DNA of 64,000 nt from Streptomyces sp. NBC_00178 (GCF_036206005.1 NZ_CP108143.1:2666001-2730000), one strand, 5' to 3'; shown: positions 16,324 through 25,026, numbered from the stretch's first letter. Numbers and translations are program-made. The notes: a model not told the origin generated them from the letters alone.

Positions 16324-17481
16324 GTGCGCCGTACGGTTTACAACGAGGACCACGAGGCGTTCCGGGAGACCATCCGCGCCTTCATCGAGGCCGAGGTCGT
16401 CCCCGTCTACGACGAGTGGTTCGCGGCGGGCCAGGCGCCCCGGGACTTCTACTACAAGCTCGCCGAGCTGGGCATCTTCGGCATCGAGGTGCCCGAGGAG
16501 TACGGCGGCGCGGGCGAGGAGTCCTTCAAGTTCGAGGCCGTGCTCTACGAGGAGACCGCGCGCGCGGGCGTCTCCTTCGGCGGCTCCGGGGTCCACGTCC
16601 TGCTCTGCCTGCCGTACCTCAAGGCGTACGCCACCGAGGAGCAGAAGAAGCGCTGGCTGCCCGACTTCGTCTCCGGCAAGTCGATGTACGCGATAGCCAT
16701 GACCGAGCCGGGCACCGGTTCGGACCTGGCCGGCATGAAGACGACCGCCAAGCTCTCGGAGGACGGCACGCACTACGTCCTCAACGGCGCCAAGACCTTC
16801 ATCACCGGTGGCGTCCACGCCGACAAGGTCATCGTCTGCGCGCGCACGGACGCCCCCAAGGCGGACGACCGCCGCCACGGCATCTCCCTCCTGGTGGTCG
16901 ACACCAAGTCCGAGGGCTACTCGGTCGGCCGCAAGCTCGACAAGCTGGGCCTCAAGGTCTCCGACACGGCCGAACTCGCCTTCGTGGACGTCAAGGTGCC
17001 CGTCGAGGACCTGCTGGGCGAGGAGAACAAGGGCTTCTCCTACCTCGGCCAGAACCTCCCGCAGGAGCGCCTGGGCATCGCCGTCGGCGCCTACGCGCAG
17101 GCAGCCGCCGCCGTGCGCTTCGCCCAGCAGTACACGCAGGACCGCACCGTCTTCGGCAAGACCGTCGCGTCGTTCCAGAACACCAAGTTCGAGCTGGCCG
17201 CCTGCAAGGCCGAGGTCGACGCGGCCGAGGCCGTCTGCGACCGCGCGATCGAGGCCCTGGACGCCGGCGAGCTCACGCCCGCCGAGGCCGCGTCGGCGAA
17301 GCTGTTCTGCACCGAGGTCGCGCACCGCGTGATCGACCGCTGCCTCCAGCTGCACGGCGGCTACGGCTTCATGAACGAGTACCCGATCGCCCGCCTCTAC
17401 ACGGACAACCGGGTCAACCGCATCTACGGCGGCACCAGCGAGGTCATGAAGTCGATCATCGCCAAGTCCATGGGCCTCTGA
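16324..17481 (+). CDS. Acyl-CoA dehydrogenase
   Basis: 385 residues from GTG 16324 with AGGAGG 7 nt upstream. The flavoprotein signatures are complete: AMTEPGTGSDLAGMKTTA, HVLLCLPYLKAYATEEQKKR, LHGGYGFMNEYPIARLYTDN, IYGGTSEVMKSIIA. The usual C-terminal catalytic Glu is Gly here (YGGT), and a Glu is present in LPQERLGIAVGAY (about residue 248), the alternative position known from long-chain and isovaleryl-CoA dehydrogenases. It is followed after 20 bp by thioesterase II, suggesting a fatty acyl-CoA turnover pair. Confidence 0.92.
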   Translation: MRRTVYNEDHEAFRETIRAFIEAEVVPVYDEWFAAGQAPRDFYYKLAELGIFGIEVPEEYGGAGEESFKFEAVLYEETARAGVSFGGSGVHVLLCLPYLKAYATEEQKKRWLPDFVSGKSMYAIAMTEPGTGSDLAGMKTTAKLSEDGTHYVLNGAKTFITGGVHADKVIVCARTDAPKADDRRHGISLLVVDTKSEGYSVGRKLDKLGLKVSDTAELAFVDVKVPVEDLLGEENKGFSYLGQNLPQERLGIAVGAYAQAAAAVRFAQQYTQDRTVFGKTVASFQNTKFELAACKAEVDAAEAVCDRAIEALDAGELTPAEAASAKLFCTEVAHRVIDRCLQLHGGYGFMNEYPIARLYTDNRVNRIYGGTSEVMKSIIAKSMGL

Positions 17482-17501
17482 GAGCGGCTGCGTCCTCCTC
17501 C

Positions 17502-18377
17502 ATGAGCGCGGCACTCGACTCCCTGCTCGATCTGCTCGACCTGGAGCGGATCGAGCAGGACATCTTCCGGGGCACGAGCCGTTCGGCGGTCGTGCCCCGC
17601 GTCTTCGGCGGCCAGGTCGCGGCCCAGGCCCTGGTCGCCGCCGGGCGGACGGTGCCCGACGACCGGGGCGCCCACTCCCTCCACGCGTACTTCCTGCGCC
17701 CGGGAGACCCCGGTGCGCCGATCGTCTACACCGTGGACCGCATCCGCGACGGGCGTTCGTTCACCACGCGCCGGGTCGTCGCGGTCCAGCACGGGAAGCC
17801 CGTCTTCCACCTCTCGGCGTCGTTCCAGGTGCACGAGGAGGGCATGGACCACCAGGCGGACATGCCCGCCGCCCCGGATCCGGAGACGCTGCCCACCGCC
17901 GCGGAGATGCTGCCGCGGTACGCGGACCGCTTCAGCGATCCGCTCATGGTGGACCGCCTGCTGGAGGCCCGTGCCGCGGTCGACCTGAGATACGTGGACG
18001 CGCCGCCGTTCGCCACGGCGGGTGAGCCGCGCGAGCCTCGCTCGCAGGTCTGGTTCCGGACGCACGGCAAGCTGGCGGACGACCCGCTGCTGCACGTCTG
18101 CATGGCGACGTACGTCTCCGACATGACGCTGCTCGACTCGGTGCTCCTCGCCCACGGGCGCGGCGGCTGGGCGATCGGGGACGTGGTGGGGGCCAGCCTG
18201 GACCACGCGATGTGGTTCCACCGCCCCTTCCGCGCGGACGAGTGGCTGCTCTACGACCAGCAGTCGCCTTCCGCGTCCGGCGGCCGAGGTCTCGGCCAGG
18301 CGAGGATCTACACCGCCGACGGGAAGCTGGCCATCACGGTCATCCAGGAGGGCCTGGTCCGCGTCCCGAGGGACTGA
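17502..18377 (+). CDS. tesB: Acyl-CoA thioesterase II (TesB type)
   Basis: 291 residues from ATG 17502. Double hot-dog architecture: first half with RVFGGQVAAQALVAAGRTVP and SLHAYFLRPGDPGAPIVYTV, second half with SLDHAMWFHRPFRADEWLLY and GRGLGQARIYTADGKL. TesB hydrolyses medium and long acyl-CoAs to free acid and CoA. The position directly behind an acyl-CoA dehydrogenase gene points to control of acyl-CoA pools. Confidence 0.9.
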   Translation: MSAALDSLLDLLDLERIEQDIFRGTSRSAVVPRVFGGQVAAQALVAAGRTVPDDRGAHSLHAYFLRPGDPGAPIVYTVDRIRDGRSFTTRRVVAVQHGKPVFHLSASFQVHEEGMDHQADMPAAPDPETLPTAAEMLPRYADRFSDPLMVDRLLEARAAVDLRYVDAPPFATAGEPREPRSQVWFRTHGKLADDPLLHVCMATYVSDMTLLDSVLLAHGRGGWAIGDVVGASLDHAMWFHRPFRADEWLLYDQQSPSASGGRGLGQARIYTADGKLAITVIQEGLVRVPRD

Positions 18378-18405
18378 AGCGACGCATTCGGACATACTGC
18401 CCACC

Positions 18406-19365
18406 ATGAGCGACGAGCAGACCGGTGACGGCGAGTCCACGTTCACCGTCGTCGTCGCGGCGGCGGCGAACCTCGGGATCGCCGCCGCGAAGCTGGTGGC
18501 GGGACTGATCAGCGGGTCGAGCGCGATGCTCTCGGAGGCGGCGCACTCGGTCGCCGACACCGTCACCGAGGTCATGCTCCTCACCGCCCTGAAGCGCAGC
18601 GGGAGACCGGCCGACGAGGATCACCCCCTGGGGTACGGCCCCGAGCGGTACATCTGGGCGATGCTCGCCGCCGTCGCGACGTTCGTCGGCGGCGCGGTGT
18701 TCTCCCTCTACGACGGCATCCACACCCTGCTCCGGGGCGAGGAGCTGGGCGATCCGCTCGTCTCCTACATCGTCCTCGCGGTCGCGTTCGTGCTGGAGGG
18801 CTTCTCGCTGCGCACGGGGCTGCGGCAGGTGCGGGGCGAAGCGGCGCGGCTTCGGGTGCCCGCGCCGTCGTACCTGCGCCGGACCCCCGACACGGCGGTC
18901 AAGGCGGTGGTGATGGAGGACTCCGCCGCCCTGGTGGGCCTCGTCCTGGCCGCCGGCGGTCTGCTCGGTGGGCAGCTGACCGGATCCGCGGTGTGGGACG
19001 GCGTCGCGTCCGTCCTCATCGGCGTGCTGCTGGTGTACGTGGCGTGGGTGCTCTGCCGGGCGAACGCCCAGCTGCTGATCGGCCGTCCGCTGCCGGAGCC
19101 GATGCGGGCCGGGGTGCGCGAGGAACTGCTGTCCGTGCCGCACATCGTCGAGGTGCTGGAGCTGACCACGCTGATCCAGGGGCCGTCGGAGATGCTCGTC
19201 GCGGCGAAGGTCGACTTCCGGGACGCGTCGACGGCGGCGCAGGTCGAGTGGGCATGTGAGGAGGCCGAGCAGCAGCTCCGGGAGCGCTACCCGTCGATCC
19301 GGCGGGTGTACCTGGATCCGACACCGGGGCGCGCACAGCGCTCGGAGGCGCGCTCCAGGGGCTGA
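18406..19365 (+). CDS. Cation diffusion facilitator family metal exporter
   Basis: 319 residues with about six membrane helices and a cytoplasmic C-terminal domain. The metal-site motif is visible in SAMLSEAAHSVADTVTEVML (HSxxD) and again in VMEDSAALVGLVLAAGGLLG. DEDHPLGYGPERYIWAMLAA is the usual loop of the family. CDF proteins export Zn, Co, Fe or Mn in exchange for protons. It follows thioesterase II by 28 bp, but a functional link is not apparent. Confidence 0.9.
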   Translation: MSDEQTGDGESTFTVVVAAAANLGIAAAKLVAGLISGSSAMLSEAAHSVADTVTEVMLLTALKRSGRPADEDHPLGYGPERYIWAMLAAVATFVGGAVFSLYDGIHTLLRGEELGDPLVSYIVLAVAFVLEGFSLRTGLRQVRGEAARLRVPAPSYLRRTPDTAVKAVVMEDSAALVGLVLAAGGLLGGQLTGSAVWDGVASVLIGVLLVYVAWVLCRANAQLLIGRPLPEPMRAGVREELLSVPHIVEVLELTTLIQGPSEMLVAAKVDFRDASTAAQVEWACEEAEQQLRERYPSIRRVYLDPTPGRAQRSEARSRG

Positions 19366-19494
19366 AGCGCACGCGGGCGGCTTCCGGTGCGCCGGTTGCG
19401 GTCCGGGACGCGGTCGTGCGTCAAGGCGCCGGGTCCGGTGCGGTGGCGACGGGTAGAAACCTGCCGATTTCTTCGCTGACGAGGAGAACCGGCC

Positions 19495-20736
19495 ATGACC
19501 CAGCACTCCGCCCCCGTCGTCCCCGCCCCTGTCGTCCTCGACCCGGCCGCCCGCGACGCGGACGCCGAACACCGGCTCTTACGGGCCGCGGGGCCCGCCA
19601 CGCGCATCGACATCCTCGGTGTCCCCGCCTGGTCGGTGACCGACCCGGCGCTGCTCAAGAACCTCCTGACCAGCCCGGACGTCTCCAAGGACGCGCGCCG
19701 GCACTGGCCCGGATTCGAGGACGCCGTCCAGACCTGGCCGCTGGCCCTGTGGGTCGCCGCGACGAACATGTTCACCGCGTACGGGGGCGACCACCGCCGG
19801 CTGCGCGGCACCGTCGCCCCGGCGTTCAGCGCGCGGCGGGTCGCCGCGCTCCGGCCGACCGTCGAAGGCATCGTCGACGGGCTGCTGGCCGGTCTGGAGG
19901 CCGTACCCCCCGGTGACGTCACGGATCTGCGGGAGCGCTTCGCGTATCCGCTGCCCATCGCGGTCATCGGGCACCTGCTGGGTGTGCCCGACAGCCGGGG
20001 CGACGAGTTCCGCGCCCTCGTCAACGACGTGTTCGACACCACCCTGACGCCCGCCGAAGCGGCCGGGAACGCGGGGCGGCTGTACGCGATGCTGGACGCC
20101 CTCATCGCCGCCAAGCGGGCCGCGCCCGGTGACGACATGGCGTCCGCGCTGATCGCCCTCAGCGAGGAGGGGGCCGAGGGACGGCGGCTGTCCGAGGAGG
20201 AACTCCGCGACACGCTCCTGCTGATGATCAACGCCGGCTACGAGACCACCGTCAACCTGATCGACCAGGCCGTCACGCTGCTGCTCTCGCGCCCCGCGCA
20301 ACTGGCCCACGTGCGCGAGGGGCGCGCGACGTGGCTGGACGTCGTGGAGGAGACGCTGCGCCACTCGCCGCCGGTCAAACACCTCCCCCTGCGCTACGCG
20401 GTCGCCGACATACCGCTGCCGGGCGGCGGGCACATCGCGAAGGGGGAGGCGATCCTCGCCTCCTACGCGGCCGCGAACCGCCATCCGGACTGGCACGACG
20501 ACGCCGACGCCTTCGAGGTCACCCGGATCACCAAGGAACACCTCGCCTTCGGGCACGGCATCCACTTCTGCCTGGGCGCCGCGCTGGCCAGGATGGAGGG
20601 CGAGGTCGCGCTGTCCCGCTTCTTCGAGAGGTTCCCGGACGCCGCACTCGCCTCGCCGCAGGAGGACCTGGAGCCGGTGCCCTCGCTGATCAGCAACGGC
20701 CACCGGTCCCTGCCCGTGCGCCCCCGGGAGGCGTGA
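19495..20736 (+). CDS. Cytochrome P450 with a bldA-type TTA codon
   Basis: 413 residues. P450 hallmarks: I-helix MINAGYETTVNL, the ExxR pair in EETLRHSPPVKH, and the haem-binding loop FGHGIHFCLGAALARMEGE with Cys at about residue 359. Soluble class I type, needing ferredoxin and reductase encoded elsewhere. The start has GAGGAGA 8 nt upstream. Codon 29 (19579-19581) is TTA, read only by the bldA tRNA, so translation should be developmentally gated. It stands alone with no biosynthetic cluster around it; the substrate is unknown. Confidence 0.92.
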   Translation: MTQHSAPVVPAPVVLDPAARDADAEHRLLRAAGPATRIDILGVPAWSVTDPALLKNLLTSPDVSKDARRHWPGFEDAVQTWPLALWVAATNMFTAYGGDHRRLRGTVAPAFSARRVAALRPTVEGIVDGLLAGLEAVPPGDVTDLRERFAYPLPIAVIGHLLGVPDSRGDEFRALVNDVFDTTLTPAEAAGNAGRLYAMLDALIAAKRAAPGDDMASALIALSEEGAEGRRLSEEELRDTLLLMINAGYETTVNLIDQAVTLLLSRPAQLAHVREGRATWLDVVEETLRHSPPVKHLPLRYAVADIPLPGGGHIAKGEAILASYAAANRHPDWHDDADAFEVTRITKEHLAFGHGIHFCLGAALARMEGEVALSRFFERFPDAALASPQEDLEPVPSLISNGHRSLPVRPREA

Positions 20737-20762
20737 CCCCCGGGGACGCCGGGGCCCGCGTC

Positions 20763-21911
20763 TCAGCCGAGGTCCGCGAAGAACTCCCGCACGTCCTCGG
20801 TCAGGAGCTCGGGCTGCTCCAGGGAGAGGAAGTTGCCCCCGCGGTCGAACTCGGTCCAGCGGACCACGTTGTGGTCGCGCTCGGCGAAGCGGCGGACGGC
20901 CACGTCCGACGGGAGCGCGACGGCGACGGCGGTGGGGACGGTGCCGCGTTCCTTCGGCGCCCAGGCGGCCGGGTCGTGGGCCGTCTCGTAGTAGAGGTGG
21001 GCCGACGACCCCGCGGTGCCGGTGAACCAGTACACGCTGACGTTGGTGAGCAGGGTGTCCCGGTCCACGGCGTCCTCGGGGAGTTCCTTCGCGGTGTCGG
21101 TCCACTCCTTGAACTTCTCGACGATCCAAGCGAGTTGACCCACCGGCGAGTCGTTCAGCCCGTAGGCGACCGTGTCCGGCCGGGTCGACTGGATGACGTT
21201 GAAGCCCATCTTGTCGTCGCGGAAGTGCCGCAGCCGCTCCAGCCGCGTCTGCTCGGACTCCGTCAGGTCCGCGAAGTCCGCGGGGTCCTCCGAGGGGAAG
21301 GTGACGAGGCCGTTCACGTGGACGCCGATGACGCGGCCGGGGGCGATCCGACCCATCTCGCCCGCGGTCCAGGCCCCGCCGCCGTTGCCCTGGACGCCGT
21401 AACGGTCGTAGCCGAGGCGGTCCATGAGTTCGGTGAACGCCCGGGCGATCCTGCCGGTGTTCCAGCCGGGTGAGGTCAGCGGGCCGGAGAATCCGACGCC
21501 GGGGGTCGAGGTGACGACGACGTGGAAGTCGCGCGAGAGCGGCTCGACGACGTCGACGAACTGGACGAACGAGCCGGGCCAGTCGTGGATCAGGAGCAGC
21601 GGGGTGGCGTCGGGGCGGTCCGAGCGGACGTGCGCGAAGTGGATGTCCTGGCCGTCGATCTCGGTGACGTACTGGGGGAAGTCGTTCAGCCGCGCCTCGG
21701 CCTTGCGCCAGTCGAAGCCGTCCGCCCAGTACGCGGCGAGGTCCTTCAGGTAGTCGGCGGGCACCCCGCGCGACCAGTCCCCGACCCCCTGCACCCCGGT
21801 GTTCCAGCGGGTGCGGGCGAGCCGGTCCCGCAGGTCCTCCACGTCCGCCTGGGGGATGTCGATGCGGAAGGAACGGACGGCCTGAGCTGCGGTGTTGCTG
21901 CTGTTCTCCAT
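20763..21911 (-). CDS. Epoxide-hydrolase-family alpha/beta hydrolase lacking the catalytic Asp and His
   Basis: 382 residues: an N-terminal EHN domain (DVEDLRDRLARTRWN) and an alpha/beta hydrolase fold. In the family the nucleophile Asp lies in QGGD-x-G-A; here the codons read QGNGGGAW, with Gly in its place. The catalytic His of RGGHF is Asn (DRGGNFLSLEQPELL), and the oxyanion motif HGWPG is HDWPG. The fold is otherwise intact, so this is probably a pseudoenzyme or a protein with changed chemistry. No Shine-Dalgarno precedes the ATG at 21911, and TAGAAT 7 nt upstream (21924-21919) predicts a leaderless mRNA. Divergent from the WYL regulator. Confidence 0.85.
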   Translation of the reverse strand: MENSSNTAAQAVRSFRIDIPQADVEDLRDRLARTRWNTGVQGVGDWSRGVPADYLKDLAAYWADGFDWRKAEARLNDFPQYVTEIDGQDIHFAHVRSDRPDATPLLLIHDWPGSFVQFVDVVEPLSRDFHVVVTSTPGVGFSGPLTSPGWNTGRIARAFTELMDRLGYDRYGVQGNGGGAWTAGEMGRIAPGRVIGVHVNGLVTFPSEDPADFADLTESEQTRLERLRHFRDDKMGFNVIQSTRPDTVAYGLNDSPVGQLAWIVEKFKEWTDTAKELPEDAVDRDTLLTNVSVYWFTGTAGSSAHLYYETAHDPAAWAPKERGTVPTAVAVALPSDVAVRRFAERDHNVVRWTEFDRGGNFLSLEQPELLTEDVREFFADLG

Positions 21912-21976
21912 GAGTGGAATTCTAGGATCCATATAGGCACGGTTCATTCCTAAAGAGACAGGCGGGCCGCATCCCG
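21912..21976. promoter_or_regulatory. Divergent promoter region, epoxide-hydrolase-like gene / WYL regulator
   Basis: Leftward: TGAACC (21946-21941) and TAGAAT (21924-21919), 16 nt apart, give a start of transcription at about the ATG. The segment GGAAT...ATTCC (arms at 21916-21920 and 21945-21949) is a loose inverted repeat that may be the WYL protein's site. No clear Shine-Dalgarno precedes the WYL gene either. Confidence 0.4.
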
Positions 21977-22939
21977 ATGCTCGAGACCTCCGCGCGGCTC
22001 CTGCGGCTGCTCTCCCTGCTCCAGACCCCCCGCGAGTGGCCCGGCACGGAACTCGCCGAGCGCCTCGGCGTGAGCGGCCGGACCGTGCGCAACGACATCG
22101 AGCGGCTGCGCACCCTCGGCTACCCGGTGGACGCCTCGCGGGGACCGACGGGCGGCTACCGGCTGGCCGCCGGGAGCGCGATGCCCCCGCTGCTCCTGGA
22201 GGACGACGAGGCGGTCGCGGTCGCGGTGGCCCTGCGCACCGTCTCCGGGAGCGCCCTGGCCGGTACGGAGGAGACGGCGGGCAGGGCCCTGGCCAAGCTG
22301 GAGCAGGTCCTGCCCTCGCGGCTGCGCCGCCGGGTCCGCGCCCTCCAGCAGTACGCCGTGCCGGTACCGGCCGACCGGCCCGCGCCGCACACCGACCCGG
22401 AGCTGCTGATGGCGCTGACGGCCGCCTGCCGTGACCACGAGCGCCTGCGCATGGACTACCGGGACCACGCGGGCGCGACGGCACGCCGCCTGGTGGAGCC
22501 CCAGCGCGTCGTGAACTGGGGGCGCCGGTGGTACCTGGTCGCGTGGGACGTGGACCGCGACGACTGGCGCACCTTCCGCGTGGACCGGCTCACGCCCCTG
22601 CCGCCGGCCGGCCCGCGCTTCGCCCCCCGACGCGACCCGGAGGGCGACGCGGCCGCGTACGTCGCGGGAAAGGCGTCGGCGGCGGCGTGGCGCCACCGCG
22701 CCCGGGTGACGGTCCACGCCCCGGCACAGGCGGTGCTGGAGCGGATCAACCCGGCGGTGGGCACGGTCGAGCCCGTCGACGCGGACACCTGCGTCCTGGA
22801 CACCGGCGCCGCCTCCCTGGACTCGCTCGGCGTCCACCTGGGCATGCTGGGCTTCGACTTCACCGTGACCGGGCCGCCCGAGCTGGTCCGCCACCTGGAG
22901 GAGCTGGCCGGGCGCTACGCCCGGTCGACGCGTGCCTGA
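21977..22939 (+). CDS. WYL-domain transcriptional regulator (YafY type)
   Basis: 320 residues. N-terminal DeoR-like winged HTH: LLRLLSLLQTPREWPGTELA, then RLGVSGRTVRNDIERLRTLG. The WYL domain follows with WYLVAWDVDRDDWRTFRVDR, and a C-terminal WCX-like extension completes it. WYL proteins sense ligands and regulate neighbouring genes; here the divergent epoxide-hydrolase-like gene is the obvious target. Convergent with the next gene, with only 28 bp between the stop codons. Confidence 0.9.
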   Translation: MLETSARLLRLLSLLQTPREWPGTELAERLGVSGRTVRNDIERLRTLGYPVDASRGPTGGYRLAAGSAMPPLLLEDDEAVAVAVALRTVSGSALAGTEETAGRALAKLEQVLPSRLRRRVRALQQYAVPVPADRPAPHTDPELLMALTAACRDHERLRMDYRDHAGATARRLVEPQRVVNWGRRWYLVAWDVDRDDWRTFRVDRLTPLPPAGPRFAPRRDPEGDAAAYVAGKASAAAWRHRARVTVHAPAQAVLERINPAVGTVEPVDADTCVLDTGAASLDSLGVHLGMLGFDFTVTGPPELVRHLEELAGRYARSTRA

Positions 22940-22967
22940 GCCCCGGCGCGCCGGGGCCCACGGCTCG

Positions 22968-23759
22968 TCACGCGTCGACGGGGAGCAGTCCGGCGGCGTC
23001 CAGGAGGTAGTCGGTCATCGGGTCGTAGAACCGGGGGTCGGCGACGTGGTCGTCGAGCGGCACGGTGACCTGGAGGGTGCCCTCCGCCTCCCCGAGGAAG
23101 AGCGCGGGGTCGTTGCAGTCCGCGTAGCCGATCGAGTCGATCCCGCGCTGTCCCGCGCACCCGGCCCAGCCGTGGTCGGCCACGACCAGGTCGGGCATGG
23201 GCCGGCCTTCGCGCTCCAGGGCGTCCAGGATGGTGGCCATGGGGACCGGGGAGTGCGTGTGCCAGAGGGTGGCGCCGCGCTCCAGCACGGCGACGTCGGC
23301 GAACTGGAAGACCATGCCCTCGTCGGCCGCCAGCCCGCCGGGGATCCGGACGATCTCGCATCCGGCGGCCCGCAGTGCCTGCGCGGTCTGCCGGTGGACG
23401 TCGAGCAGCCCGCCGGGGTGACCGGTCGCGAGCAGCACCCGTTCCCCGTCGGCCGCCGCCTTGCGCAGGCGGGCCGCCATCCGGTCCAGCGCGTCGACCG
23501 TCAGCTCCGGGTCGATGGTGTCCTGCCCCTGCCGGTGCCCGGGATCGTCGACGACGCCGCACCGCTCGGCCATCACGGCCAGCACGTCCTGCTCGTCCGT
23601 CCACCGGTCACCGAGCTCCAGGCCCAGCCAGAAATGGCGGTTGCCGTTGGCGAGCTGACGGTAGTGGGAGAGGTTGTTGTCCCGGGGGGTGGCGACGTCG
23701 CCCGCGATGCGTGTGCGGACGAGGTGCTCGACGAGGGCGGCGCGGCTGGGTATCGGCAT
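22968..23759 (-). CDS. Conserved protein, possibly a phosphatase
   Basis: 263 residues from the ATG at 23759, soluble, well conserved in appearance. Visible blocks: DVATPRDNNLSHYRQLANGN, ERVLLATGHPGGLLDVHRQT, and MPDLVVADHGWAGCAGQRGI followed by a DSIGYADCNDPALFL block. Proteins like this are labelled phosphatase in actinobacterial genomes as I remember, but I see no motif of a characterised phosphatase class. The Gly-His and Asp/Asn-rich loops look like a metal- or phosphate-binding site. Function should be treated as unknown. Confidence 0.65.
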   Translation of the reverse strand: MPIPSRAALVEHLVRTRIAGDVATPRDNNLSHYRQLANGNRHFWLGLELGDRWTDEQDVLAVMAERCGVVDDPGHRQGQDTIDPELTVDALDRMAARLRKAAADGERVLLATGHPGGLLDVHRQTAQALRAAGCEIVRIPGGLAADEGMVFQFADVAVLERGATLWHTHSPVPMATILDALEREGRPMPDLVVADHGWAGCAGQRGIDSIGYADCNDPALFLGEAEGTLQVTVPLDDHVADPRFYDPMTDYLLDAAGLLPVDA

Positions 23760-23859
23760 GCACCCATTGTGCCGTCAGGAGTGTGTCGCGTGCCGGGCGT
23801 CTTGCACCGCGGGACCGGGCGTGCTCCCGGCGCACCGGTGGCGGGCCATGGGCCGGTCC

Positions 23860-24219
23860 TCACACCCGGGCGGGCCGGGAGGCCGGTGCCGGTCCGGCGG
23901 CGGCCGCCGCCCGGGAGCGGCCCCGTCCGGCCATGCGGCAGCCGAGGCAGTCCGGGTGGCCGCCGCGCGCCCCGGTGTCCCTGACGCGCCAGCCCTGGGC
24001 CGCCTTCGGACGCAGGCCCGTGGCTTTGCCCCACCCCGCCAGATGGAGTACCCAGCAGACCAGTGCCGCCAGCACGACCACCGCCGCGCCGGCCCACAGG
24101 ACCGCGGCGGAGGCGGTGACGACGCCCGCCCCCAGCACCGCGCTGCCCAGCACGCCGATGGCCGTGCCGGTCCAGCCGGCCACGGTGTGGCCCAGGTCGT
24201 AGTCACCGTGTGCGCTCAC
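23860..24219 (-). CDS. Small membrane protein, HGxxPAAW-like family
   Basis: 119 residues. A short HGDYDLGHTVAGW start is followed by two membrane helices (about residues 15-60), HLAGWGKATGLRPKAAQGWR, and a tail with HPDCLGCRMAGR, a Cys-x-x-Cys pair that could bind metal. This matches small Streptomyces membrane proteins called HGxxPAAW; no function is known. It is divergent from a MarR-type gene whose operator region contains two inverted repeats, so it may be under MarR control. Confidence 0.7.
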   Translation of the reverse strand: MSAHGDYDLGHTVAGWTGTAIGVLGSAVLGAGVVTASAAVLWAGAAVVVLAALVCWVLHLAGWGKATGLRPKAAQGWRVRDTGARGGHPDCLGCRMAGRGRSRAAAAAGPAPASRPARV

Positions 24220-24271
24220 GTCGGCTCCTCGGGGTGTGATAGTTCAGCGACCGGTGGCCATCCGGCCAATA

Positions 24272-24293
24272 ACTTACGAGCTAAGTAACTTAG
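24272..24293. promoter_or_regulatory. Overlapping inverted repeats, likely MarR operator
   Basis: ACTTA-N5-TAAGT (24272-24286) and the palindrome CTAAGTAACTTAG (24281-24293) overlap and share the TAAGT half-site; a further partial half-site ACTAAG follows at 24296-24301. Located 19 bp before the MarR start and in the divergent gap, an AT-rich island in GC-rich surroundings. Confidence 0.65.
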
Positions 24294-24311
24294 ATACTAA
24301 GGGGAATCTGC

Positions 24312-24815
24312 GTGGACGGCAAGAAGCGCCCGGAGGCGACGGCCGGCCAGGCGCTCCAGGCGATGGACCGGATGATCGCGCTGGCACAGTTCGGGCAGCA
24401 CGACATCGCCGGGCGGCTCGGCCTCAACACCACCGACCTGACCTGCCTCGGCTTCGTGATGGAGGCGGCCCTGTCCGGGCAGCCGCTGGCCGCAGGCGAG
24501 CTCGCCGAGCGGGCGCGGCTGACGACCGGCGGGGTGACGGGCGTGCTCAACCGGCTGGAGAAGGCCGGTTTCGCGAGGCGGCAGCCCGTCCCGGGCGACC
24601 GGCGCAGGGTGCACGTCGTGATGGAGGAGTCGGCGCAGGAACGCGTCCTCGCGGTGTACGGCCCGTTCTACGCCCGCCTGGGCACCCTGTTCGCCGACTA
24701 CGGGCCCGACGAGATCGCCGTACTCGCCGACTGGTTCGGCCGCGCCCGGGCCGCCATGCAGGAGTCGCTGGACGAGATCAGGGCCGGCGAGGGCGGCCCG
24801 GGGCCGGGCGCCTGA
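24312..24815 (+). CDS. MarR-family transcriptional regulator
   Basis: 167 residues from GTG 24312. The winged helix is visible as LAAGELAERARLTTGGVTGV, the NRLEKAGFARRQPVP segment and wing residues DRRRVHVVM. MarR dimers repress their own gene and a divergent one and respond to small phenolic or oxidative signals. The operator-like repeats just upstream fit autoregulation. Convergent with the TetR gene; the 211-bp gap (24816-25026) holds no gene and no hairpin I am sure of. Confidence 0.9.
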   Translation: MDGKKRPEATAGQALQAMDRMIALAQFGQHDIAGRLGLNTTDLTCLGFVMEAALSGQPLAAGELAERARLTTGGVTGVLNRLEKAGFARRQPVPGDRRRVHVVMEESAQERVLAVYGPFYARLGTLFADYGPDEIAVLADWFGRARAAMQESLDEIRAGEGGPGPGA

Positions 24816-25026
24816 GAGGACCGCCCCGCGGCCCCTTCGGCATCGCCGGCCCGGCGGGCGGACCGGCCGGAGAAAGCGGTGAGCGGGGCCGGGCCTCCTC
24901 GCATCCGAAGGCCAGGACCTTCACGAGCACCTCAGGCATCGCGCCGGCGCGCGTGAGCAGCGGAAAGAAGCCCTCACCCCCCTCCGCCACCCCGGCCCGC
25001 GGCCCCGTCGCCGACGGGCCGACGCC

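Noticed and set aside
22968..23759. Assignment as a damage-control (DUF89) or histidinol phosphatase
   Set aside because: The characteristic metal-binding motifs of those families are not visible, so the function was left open.
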